DNA from: JBDRNE01 sp043812935
GTDB lineage: Bacteria > Omnitrophota > Gorgyraeia > Tantalellales > Tantalellaceae
NCBI GenBank assembly: GCA_043812935.1
Contig: JBDRLO010000077.1
Coordinates: 1-41,375, forward strand
Direction of reading: 5' to 3'
Length of the DNA stretch: 41,375 bases
The notes below the pieces were generated by a model that was given only the letters and a program-made list of their open reading frames with translations, was not told the origin of the DNA and made no database searches. Position 1 is the stretch's first letter, and every line of letters begins with the position of its first letter. Shown one piece after another: positions 32,735 through 40,200 of the stretch. The position numbers and the translations under genes are program-made.

Positions 32735-32857
32735 TTATTCTAAGTTGCAGGGAACATGAAGCACGAAGCATGTAACACGCTACATGTTACATGATGTAGG
32801 GACAGGCCCCCGTGCCTGTCCGTTATGTATCCGAGTAACGTGCCACGTGCTGCGTAT
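32735..32857. repeat. Composite repeat, locus 3, second copy with inverted right arm
   Basis: Seven heptamers at 32747-32795 (GCAGGGA, ACATGAA, GCACGAA, GCATGTA, ACACGCT, ACATGTT, ACATGAT), then the hairpin at 32796-32820 and GTTATG. Four inverted units follow on the minus strand from 32857 back to 32830: ATACGCA, GCACGTG, GCACGTT, ACTCGGA. The right arm ends 4 nt before the birA start codon. Confidence 0.85.
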
Positions 32858-32861
32858 AATT

Positions 32862-33836
32862 ATGAAAGATTTTGAAATTAAAAGAAAAATATTGAAGTTT
32901 TTTTTTGAAAACGCAGAGGCTTATGTTTCAGGTGAAGATATTTCTGATTCATTGGGTTTTTCCCGCGCTAATTCGTGGAAGTATATTAATAAACTTCGTA
33001 ATGACGGATATGAGATAGAAGCTGTTCCGCATTTAGGGTACAAGTTAAAATCCAAACCGGATAAGCTGTATGCATATGAAATAAGTCTGGGATTAAAGAC
33101 TGCTATTATTGGAAAAAATAATGTATTTCATTATGATAGTATTTCTTCGACTAACGATAAAGCTTATGAACTGGCGGAAAAAGGGGAACCGGAAGGTTCT
33201 CTTGTTATCGCGGAAAGCCAGACTTGCGGGAAAGGAAGACTTGGAAGAAAATGGGTTTCCCCCGATGGTAAAGGCATATATTTTTCCCTTATTTTGCGTC
33301 CGGACATGGAAATAGACAGGATTCCGGTTATAACTCTTGTTACGGCAATATCGGTTCACCGGACGATAAAAAAAATGTGCGGGATAACTGCCGGCATTAA
33401 ATGGCCGAATGACATACTCATTAACGGCCGGAAAGTATGCGGAATTTTAACTGAAATGAAAGCTCAGCCTGATATGGTGGATTTTTTAATTGTTGGTGTC
33501 GGGCTGAACATCAATGCCGAGAAAAAACAGATTCCGGCAGAAGCTGTTAGTTTAAAAGACGAAAGCGGACGTCATATTAACAGAACGGATTTTTTAAAAT
33601 GTTTGTTAGAAGAAATTGAAAAAGATTACATAAAGATTAAACGCGAAGGGTTTTATGCTTTAAGAGATGAGTGCAAAAAATTATCAACAGTAATTGATAA
33701 ACAAATAAAAATTAGAGAACATCATAGATTAACGGAGGGGACAGCGGTTGATATAGATGAAAGAGGCGCGCTTGTTGTCCGGACAAAAAAAGGAGAACTA
33801 AAAAGAGTTTTCAGCGGGGATGTAAATGTTGGTTAA
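32862..33836 (+). CDS. birA: Biotin-[acetyl-CoA-carboxylase] ligase with N-terminal HTH
   Basis: Attaches biotin to carrier proteins, 324 aa. An N-terminal winged-helix domain (KRKILKFFFENAEAYVSGED, SRANSWKYINKLRNDGYEIE) suggests it also represses biotin genes. The ligase core has the STN motif SISSTNDKAYELAEKGEPEG, the biotin loop GKGRLGRKWVSP, KWPNDILINGRKVCGIL and VGVGLNIN. A C-terminal SH3-like domain ends in GELKRVFSGDVNVG. Start ATG 32862 gives the expected N-terminus; the frame is open back to 32784 only through the repeat. No ribosome binding site is visible because the repeat abuts the start. The stop codon lies within an octamer repeat. Confidence 0.93.
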   Translation: MKDFEIKRKILKFFFENAEAYVSGEDISDSLGFSRANSWKYINKLRNDGYEIEAVPHLGYKLKSKPDKLYAYEISLGLKTAIIGKNNVFHYDSISSTNDKAYELAEKGEPEGSLVIAESQTCGKGRLGRKWVSPDGKGIYFSLILRPDMEIDRIPVITLVTAISVHRTIKKMCGITAGIKWPNDILINGRKVCGILTEMKAQPDMVDFLIVGVGLNINAEKKQIPAEAVSLKDESGRHINRTDFLKCLLEEIEKDYIKIKREGFYALRDECKKLSTVIDKQIKIREHHRLTEGTAVDIDERGALVVRTKKGELKRVFSGDVNVG

Positions 33837-33851
33837 CCGGTTTGCCAGTCC
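33828..33851 (-). repeat. Octamer repeat, three units, inverted, spanning the birA stop
   Basis: On the minus strand, GGACTGGC, AAACCGGT, TAACCAAC in phase. The TAA of birA (33834-33836) is inside the repeat, so the last residues of BirA are encoded by it. Compare ACTGGCAAACGG at 17505-17516. Confidence 0.7.
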
Positions 33852-33860
33852 TTCGACGCA

Positions 33861-33900
33861 GTCGCTTCGCGACTTTGCTCCCTTCGACAAGCTCAGGACA
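33861..33900. repeat. Palindrome and CTTCGACAAGCTCAGGA-type repeat
   Basis: GTCGC-TTC-GCGAC (33861-33873) is a short hairpin. CCTTCGACAAGCTCAGGACA (33881-33900) is a sequence I know as a frequent intergenic repeat in unrelated environmental bacteria. Function unknown; it often marks mobile or REP-like DNA. Confidence 0.6.
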
Positions 33901-33908
33901 AGCAGAAT

Positions 33909-33937
33909 CAAAATTCGGCTTTGCCGAATTTTGTTTA
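33909..33937 (+). terminator. Hairpin after birA
   Basis: CAAAATTCGGC (33909-33919) and GCCGAATTTTG (33923-33933) form an 11-bp perfect stem with a TTT loop, then TTTA. It resembles an intrinsic terminator with a short T-run, but is also embedded in repeat DNA. Confidence 0.5.
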
Positions 33938-33972
33938 GCTGGTTGGCCGGTAGGGATAGGCTTGCCTGTCCC
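33930..33972 (-). repeat. Octamer units joined to a GGGATAGG/CCTGTCCC hairpin
   Basis: On the minus strand, three octamers (CTACCGGC, CAACCAGC, TAAACAAA) occupy 33953-33930. They abut a hairpin TAGGGATAGGC-TT-GCCTGTCCC (33951-33972), whose core matches the hairpin of the heptamer elements. This is the best link between the two repeat families. Confidence 0.65.
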
Positions 33973-34010
33973 AATACATGAAAAATTCAAAGTGCTATGG
34001 AGATTTTATT

Positions 34011-34763
34011 ATGAAGTTGCTAATTGATATTGGAAATACAAATAGTTCAATGGCTTTTTTTGATAAAAGGAAAATTGAAAAAAGATATTTTATTCATACC
34101 GATAGAGAACATATTAACAGCAGTGCTCTTAAACGCCTTATCGGTAAAAATTTAGTTAAAATTGATGCAGTAATTATTGTTAGTGTTGTTCCAAAATTTT
34201 TATCATTAATGAAAAAAAGTTTAAAAAGCATTATGCCGAAAGCGTGTATTTATGTTGTTGGCAAAGATATTTTGGTTCCTATGAAAATAAACTATAAAAA
34301 TCCAAAAGAAGTGGGGCAGGACAGGTTAGTAGCTTCTTTTGCGGCAATGCATTTAAGCCAGGCCCCTGTTCTTATTATAGATTTTGGGACAGCGGTTACT
34401 TTTGATTACGTAAATAGCAAAAGAGAGTATGCGGGCGGCCTTATTTTTCCGGGGCTTCGTCTTGCACTCAAATCATTGCTCGAAAATACGGCGCTGCTTC
34501 CCAAAGTAACTGTGATTAAACCGGTAAAAGGATTGATAGGCCGTGATACAAAAGGAAGTATTAACAGGGGTGTTGTTCTCGGTTATGCTGCTGTATGTGA
34601 CAGTTTTATCAAGTCATTTCAAAAAAAATATAGCAGATCAATTAATGTAATAGCGACTGGGGGAGATGCAGATTTTATTAAAAAATACACTCCGGGTATA
34701 AAAAAAGTTTTTCCGGATTTGATATTTAAGGGTCTTTTATTACTTTTAGACAACATAAAATAG
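34011..34763 (+). CDS. coaX: Type III pantothenate kinase
   Basis: First step of CoA synthesis from pantothenate, in the ASKHA fold, not feedback-inhibited by CoA; 250 aa. Motifs: LLIDIGNTNSSMAFFD (phosphate 1), VGQDRLVASFAA, IIDFGTAVTFDYV and GGLIFPGLRLALKSL, then IATGGDADF. Start ATG 34011 has GGAG 8 nt upstream; the frame is open from 33978. birA and coaX adjacency is common in other phyla, where they share a transcript, but here about 170 bp of repeats and hairpins separate them. Confidence 0.95.
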   Translation: MKLLIDIGNTNSSMAFFDKRKIEKRYFIHTDREHINSSALKRLIGKNLVKIDAVIIVSVVPKFLSLMKKSLKSIMPKACIYVVGKDILVPMKINYKNPKEVGQDRLVASFAAMHLSQAPVLIIDFGTAVTFDYVNSKREYAGGLIFPGLRLALKSLLENTALLPKVTVIKPVKGLIGRDTKGSINRGVVLGYAAVCDSFIKSFQKKYSRSINVIATGGDADFIKKYTPGIKKVFPDLIFKGLLLLLDNIK

Positions 34764-34867
34764 TTTTAGCATGATTAGAATTTATAGTTGCTAACTGCTT
34801 TCAATATAAGTACTTATCAAGCCCATATAATAGTTTTCTTATAAGCCCGCGCAATTTTAAAAAAAAC

Positions 34868-34895
34868 TTGACAAATATCATTGTTTTTCTATAAT
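34868..34895 (+). promoter_or_regulatory. groESL promoter P1
   Basis: Perfect TTGACA (34868-34873) and TATAAT (34890-34895), 16 bp apart. The start point would fall within or just before the first CIRCE element. The preceding 104 bp after coaX hold no gene or clear terminator. Confidence 0.9.
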
Positions 34896-34905
34896 AGGTA
34901 ATTCA

Positions 34906-34932
34906 TTAGCACTCATGAATGTGGAGTGCTAA
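34906..34932. promoter_or_regulatory. CIRCE operator 1 (HrcA binding site)
   Basis: TTAGCACTC, 9-bp spacer, GAGTGCTAA: an exact match to the CIRCE consensus. HrcA binding here would block P1. hrcA itself is not in the window. Confidence 0.97.
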
Positions 34933-34978
34933 TGAGGTTTGAGTATCTACAAAATTCCAAATTTTTTCATTAAAAAAC

Positions 34979-35006
34979 TTGACAAAAAAAAGGAAATTTT
35001 TATAAT
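34979..35006 (+). promoter_or_regulatory. groESL promoter P2
   Basis: Perfect TTGACA (34979-34984) and TATAAT (35001-35006), again 16 bp apart. It lies 111 bp after P1 and has the same spacing to its CIRCE element (10 bp), suggesting a duplicated promoter-operator unit. Confidence 0.9.
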
Positions 35007-35016
35007 AAAGATTTTA

Positions 35017-35043
35017 TTAGCACTCTCATGTGACGAGTGCTAA
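35017..35043. promoter_or_regulatory. CIRCE operator 2 (HrcA binding site)
   Basis: TTAGCACTC, 9-bp spacer, GAGTGCTAA, another exact match. It sits directly after P2 and 53 bp before groES, so transcripts from P1 and P2 would both carry it in the leader. Confidence 0.97.
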
Positions 35044-35096
35044 CGAAGTAGTGAATTTAAAAATGAAGTTATAAAACTAAAACGGAGGAGTGAACT

Positions 35097-35384
35097 ATGA
35101 AAGTAAGACCACTGGGAGACAGAGTTCTTGTTGAAGTTCTTGAAGCTGAAGAAACAACAAAGGGTGGAATTGTACTGCCTGATACAGCTAAGGAAAAACA
35201 GCAGGAAGCAAAAGTTGTAGCGGTTGGAAAGGGAAAAGTTTCAGATGATGGAAAAGTTATTTCCCCGGAAGTAAAAGAAGGCGATATAATTCTTTTCGGA
35301 AAGTATTCAGGAACGGAATTAAAGATTGATAACAAAGATTTATTAATGCTTAGAGAAGAAGATATTTTAGGCATAGTGGGATAA
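35097..35384 (+). CDS. groES: Co-chaperonin GroES
   Basis: Seven-fold cap of the GroEL chamber, 95 aa. Begins MKVRPLGDRVLVEVLEAEE. The mobile loop is TTKGGIVLPDTAKEKQQ, and the roof and base strands end in LLMLREEDILGIVG. Ribosome binding site ACGGAGGAGTGA. Controlled by the two promoter-CIRCE units upstream and co-transcribed with groEL, which follows after 49 nt. Confidence 0.98.
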   Translation: MKVRPLGDRVLVEVLEAEETTKGGIVLPDTAKEKQQEAKVVAVGKGKVSDDGKVISPEVKEGDIILFGKYSGTELKIDNKDLLMLREEDILGIVG

Positions 35385-35433
35385 ATCAAAACATAACTTA
35401 ACAAATATTGCAGTTATAAAACTAGGAGGAAAA

Positions 35434-37065
35434 ATGGCAAAACAACTACAATTTAGCGATGAAGGACGCCGTTCAATATTACGCGGTGTCGAAAAACTTG
35501 CGAAAGCAGTAAAGGTTACCTTGGGGCCAAAAGGCAGAAACGTGGTTATTGAAAAAAAGTTCGGCTCTCCAACCATAACAAAAGATGGCGTCACTGTTGC
35601 AAAAGAAATCGAGCTTGAAGACGCGTATGAGAATCTCGGAGCTGAAATGGTTAAGGAAGTTGCTTCTAAAACCAGTGACGTTGCCGGAGACGGGACAACA
35701 ACCGCGACGGTTCTTGCTGAATCAATTTACAGGGAAGGGTTAAGAAACGTGACAGCCGGTGCAAATCCCATGCAGATAAAAAGAGGCATTGAAAAAGCGG
35801 TTGCCGCAATTGTAGAGGGTTTAAAGAAAATATCTACACCCATTAAAGAACAGAAAGAAATAGCACAGGTTGCGACTATTGCTGCTAATGGCGACAGAGT
35901 AATTGGTGACAGAATTGCCGAAGCCATGGAAAAGGTCGGGAAAGATGGTGTTATAACCGTGGAAGAAGGTAAAACACTTGAAACCAGTCTTAAACTTGTG
36001 GAAGGTATGCAGTTTGACCAGGGTTATTTATCTCCGTATTTTGTTTCTGATACTGAAAGAATGGAATGCGTCCTAGATAATCCTTATATTCTTATACATG
36101 AGAAGAAAATTTCCAGCATGAAGAATCTTCTTCCTCTTTTGGAAAAAGTAGCGCAGGCAGGAAAACCTCTTCTTATCATTTGTGAGGAAACAGAAGGGGA
36201 AGCTTTGGCAACGTTAGTTGTAAACAAAATTCGCGGTACTTTTAGCTGTTGCGCCGTAAAAGCTCCGGGTTATGGTGACAGGCGTAAGGCTATGCTTGGG
36301 GATATTGCGGTACTTACAGGCGGACGCGCTATAACGGAAGACTTGGGAATTAAACTTGAAAATGTAACCCTTGAAGAACTCGGACGTGCGAAAAGAGTTA
36401 CAATTGACAAAGAAAATACTACTATAGTTGAAGGTGAAGGCACCCCGGACGCGGTAAAATCCCGTATAGCGCAGATAAAAAACGAAATTGAAGCGAGCGA
36501 TTCAGACTATGATAAAGAAAAACTCCAGGAACGTCTTGCAAAACTTTCAGGCGGTGTTGCGATAATTAATGTTGGCGCGGCAACTGAGATTGAAATGAAA
36601 GAGAAAAAAGCGAGAATCGAAGATGCTTTGCATGCGACACGTGCGGCGTCAGAAGAAGGTATTGTTCCAGGCGGCGGAGTTGCTCTTTTAAGGGGAAGCC
36701 GTGCTTTGGAAAGCATGAAACTTATCGGAGATGAGTTGATTGGTGTCAGGATTATTGAACGTGCTTTAGAAGAACCTTTACGCATGATTGCGGCAAATGC
36801 CGGACAGGAAGGTTCGGTAGTTGTGCAGAAAGTACTTGCGGAAAAGGACAGTTTAGTTGGATATGACGCTGACGGTGATTGTTTTACGAACATGGTCACA
36901 GCTGGTATTATTGACCCGACAAAGGTTACAAGAAGCGCGCTTCAGAATGCCGCTAGCATTGCTTCTTTAATGCTTACAACCGAAGCAATTATTTGCGATA
37001 AACCGGACGAAAAGTCAGGCGGAATGCCAGGCGGAATGCCAGGCGGGATGCCGGGTATGATGTAA
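35434..37065 (+). CDS. groEL: Chaperonin GroEL
   Basis: Double-ring 60-kDa chaperonin, 543 aa. Motifs: VKVTLGPKGRNVVIEKKFGS, GDGTTTATVLAE with the catalytic Asp, KISSMKNLLPLLE in the apical domain, and EEGIVPGGGVALL. The C-terminus carries three GGMP-type repeats ending in GMM, the usual cavity tail. Ribosome binding site TAGGAGGAAAA. Single groESL operon in this window, with a strong terminator after it. Confidence 0.98.
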   Translation: MAKQLQFSDEGRRSILRGVEKLAKAVKVTLGPKGRNVVIEKKFGSPTITKDGVTVAKEIELEDAYENLGAEMVKEVASKTSDVAGDGTTTATVLAESIYREGLRNVTAGANPMQIKRGIEKAVAAIVEGLKKISTPIKEQKEIAQVATIAANGDRVIGDRIAEAMEKVGKDGVITVEEGKTLETSLKLVEGMQFDQGYLSPYFVSDTERMECVLDNPYILIHEKKISSMKNLLPLLEKVAQAGKPLLIICEETEGEALATLVVNKIRGTFSCCAVKAPGYGDRRKAMLGDIAVLTGGRAITEDLGIKLENVTLEELGRAKRVTIDKENTTIVEGEGTPDAVKSRIAQIKNEIEASDSDYDKEKLQERLAKLSGGVAIINVGAATEIEMKEKKARIEDALHATRAASEEGIVPGGGVALLRGSRALESMKLIGDELIGVRIIERALEEPLRMIAANAGQEGSVVVQKVLAEKDSLVGYDADGDCFTNMVTAGIIDPTKVTRSALQNAASIASLMLTTEAIICDKPDEKSGGMPGGMPGGMPGMM

Positions 37066-37090
37066 GATAGCAGATCGTGTATATAATGGA

Positions 37091-37122
37091 AAAGGGCAGG
37101 TTAAAATCCTGCCCTTTTTTTT
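37091..37122 (+). terminator. Intrinsic terminator of groESL
   Basis: AAAGGGCAGG (37091-37100) pairs with CCTGCCCTTT (37108-37117) around TTAAAAT, followed by an uninterrupted T-run to 37122. A textbook Rho-independent terminator, the clearest in the window. Confidence 0.95.
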
Positions 37123-37157
37123 GCACTGATGTTATCTTGAAAAAAGTCAGATTTTTC

Positions 37158-37186
37158 TTCACTTTTCCCTCAAGTAGTGCTACAAT
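37158..37186 (+). promoter_or_regulatory. Promoter for the giant secreted ORF
   Basis: TTCACT (37158-37163, 4/6), 17-bp spacer, TACAAT (37181-37186), with an extended -10 TG one base before it. Start near 37193, giving a leader of about 70 nt. The groESL terminator separates it from the upstream operon. Confidence 0.6.
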
Positions 37187-37263
37187 GTATCAAATCGGAA
37201 TAAGTTAAATTTTAAAAAGCAATTTATTAAAATTTTGAGGATGTTCGTTAAAGGAAAGATGCT

Positions 37264-40200
37264 ATGAAAAAAATTATTTCAATTTTTATCACAGCTTGTT
37301 TATTTATCAATAATACAAGTTTTGCATTAAGTCCGGCTGTTGTATCCGGAAATCTTACCGAAAATGCGCATGATTATAAATATCTTACATTGGCGCAAAT
37401 AGCTCTTCAATATACTATTACAGAAATCAGCAGAGTTCCTGGTATAAACAAGACTAAAGATCTTGAAGCCGTTAAAACTGCTTTTGAAAAGCATGAGAAA
37501 TTCAAAAAATCTTTTATAGAATATGAAAATACGCATTTTAACCGTGCTGAAATTACCTGTTATTGCAACCAGGTTGACCAGGTCGCGGAAAATACGCCGC
37601 TTTTCATGATACCTGTTTCAGTAGAAAAAAATGGAATACGGGAAGATTACAGGCTTGTATTTTTAACTGTTCCGAATGTTTTAGGCGGGTATGAATCAGC
37701 TTTATGTACAATAGAACAGTTTGAAGATATGAAAAAAACAGTTAACACAAATAAAGAAGAAGACTTTTTAAAGAGTGATAATAGAAATACCCGTCTTATT
37801 GAAGAAATCAAAGTACAATACATGCACAATGAACTTGTAATTGATCCGTTTATACAGGACAGGATCAAGGCAGGTGATTTTGCTGAATTTGACAGTATTG
37901 CTGAAGAAGTGGATAAAAAATATCCGAAAAGAGAAAAACCAGCCCAAAATTTATCGGAAAAATATCTGCAATATATGAAAGAAAAATTAGATCCGTTTCT
38001 TAAAATTTTAGGTATAAGTTTTGAAGAAGCGTTTCAAGATAAAAATTTTGTATTTATACGTGTACCCAAAGGTGTTGAGTTACCTCCTGTAAAAAGATAT
38101 GGAAAACCCTTAGACGTAACAAGCCATACCAGCAAAAACTCGAGTTACAAATTTTTGAGTGAAGAAAAGTTTGATATTCTGATGCAGCAGCAGGACCTGA
38201 CGGATGATACCAGAAAAATCTTAGATGACGCACTGGCAGATATAGTACACGAAGTAGGCGCAGTTTACAGACTGCCTTTATTGCGGCTGCAAACGAGAGA
38301 TATCGGATATCCGATATTTTTTGAAAAAATTGCCAATTATATAGATCGTTTGTATGCAGAATATAAATACTCGAAAATGAGAGGCATGCCTTTGAATGAA
38401 TTTAAAACAACGGAAAAAGACATGACAGAATATGTCTTGACTGCTATTGCAAAAGGCAGGGCAAATCTTGACCACCTTTATGTCGGAGGTGTTCATCGTG
38501 ATTATTTAAGCGGTAAAGACAAAACAGTTTCATATCAGGAAGCGGTAGTAAATGATATAAAAGGTTTTATTGACGAAGACAAGGTTGTTCTTATGCCTGA
38601 AATAGCTAAATCTGACGGAAAAACAATATCATATAAAACACAACAGATTACGGATCGCGGTGCATTAAAGGGGGATGAAATAGCATCTTATAATAATGCC
38701 TATGAGTTAATGAACTTTTGGATAGATTTGAACGGAAAGCTTGATGATGTCAACTGGCTTAAACAAAAAATTAAAGAATTTTGTGATGATGCTGAAAAGT
38801 TTGCTAAAAATGAAAGGTTATTATCGTTAGCGTTTTCTGACTTAAACGACGAGACGGGTATTCTAACAATTTTTAATACACACTTTAAAATGTTGGAAAC
38901 GGATTCTGAATTTATAAGACAATTAAAAAACAAAATTCATTTTTATGTTTTACCGCCTCAATTGCAACAATGGATTGTGGATCAATATACGGAAACGGCA
39001 GAAAAAAAAGACACGCAACTATTCAAGCTGGGGAGTATCGTAAGTTCCCAAATATTGGATAAAGTGACAGCCATTTTAAAAAAAGTTAGGAAAATCAGGA
39101 TTGTTGTAGAACTTGATACTTTGCATGTTTCTCCAAGAACAAAAGAAATTGCGTGTGTTAATCCAGCGAACGAAAGCATATGGGTTGGGGAGCATTATTT
39201 TAAAAATTTGCTGGCGATGGGGCCGCATCATTTGGGTCTTTTTCTTTTTAATATGGGACAGGAACTGGACCATGCAAGCAACACATTGGGTTTTAGAAAA
39301 ATAAAGTATGTTAATCAGGAAACGAGCAAAAAAATTATTGATCTTTGGGAAGAAAAAATTCCTAAATCATGGGAACCAGTACGTTCGGGCAATAATATCG
39401 GGAAAGGCGACCGTATAATCAATGTATTTGAAAGGCTACAGAGTTTTGTCCAAAATGAGACGCAAAAGATTCTGTTAATTCAGGGAAGCTCCGGATCCGG
39501 GAAGAATATGGCGGTTGATTTTATTATAGGCGAACTGGAAAAAGAAAAGCGTCCCGGTGAAGTAGTAGGAGTGCCGGAAGTTCTTAATTGCGCGGAGTTA
39601 ACCGGGCTTAGTGTGGGAGAGTTGAGGAACGAATTTAAATATCATGTTGATATAGCAACAGAGACCTATCTTGGGACAACCGGGCCCATGGTGTTTATTA
39701 TTGATAATCTGGACGAAGCGGATGATACTCTTCAACGTCAGTTAATAAACTTTCTTGATAGAATGCAGAACGCGCAGAGGACGAGGCCGGGAAAAGTAGT
39801 GGTCGTATGCTTGGCTAAAGAGCCGCTAAATAGTTTGCGGCAGGATCTAAAAAAGCGGTTATATTTAGACGAAACAATACATATCCCGGATCTGAAAGAC
39901 CGGATATATACTGATGAAAAAGAAGAAAACAACTTTCATGAGAGTGTTCTTTTCGCAGAGTTTTATAATTGGATTGAGTCTGAAACGTATGGTCTTTCAA
40001 AAAGCCCGCTAAACTACGATGTGGGGTACATGATTATGCAGTGGTGCAAAGACAAGAATGTTCAGCCAATGGAAATATATCAATTTATTCAAGGGCTAGT
40101 TAAAACAAGAGAAGCGTTAATAAAATCATTAAATCAAACAGGAAAATTACCCCAAAAAAGCATGAGAGGAACAGAAATTGAAGATGAAGTAAAAAATATG

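Noticed and set aside
32784..32861. N-terminal extension of BirA
   Set aside because: The frame is open, but it runs through the repeat and hairpin and encodes residues unlike any BirA. The HTH domain begins right after ATG 32862.
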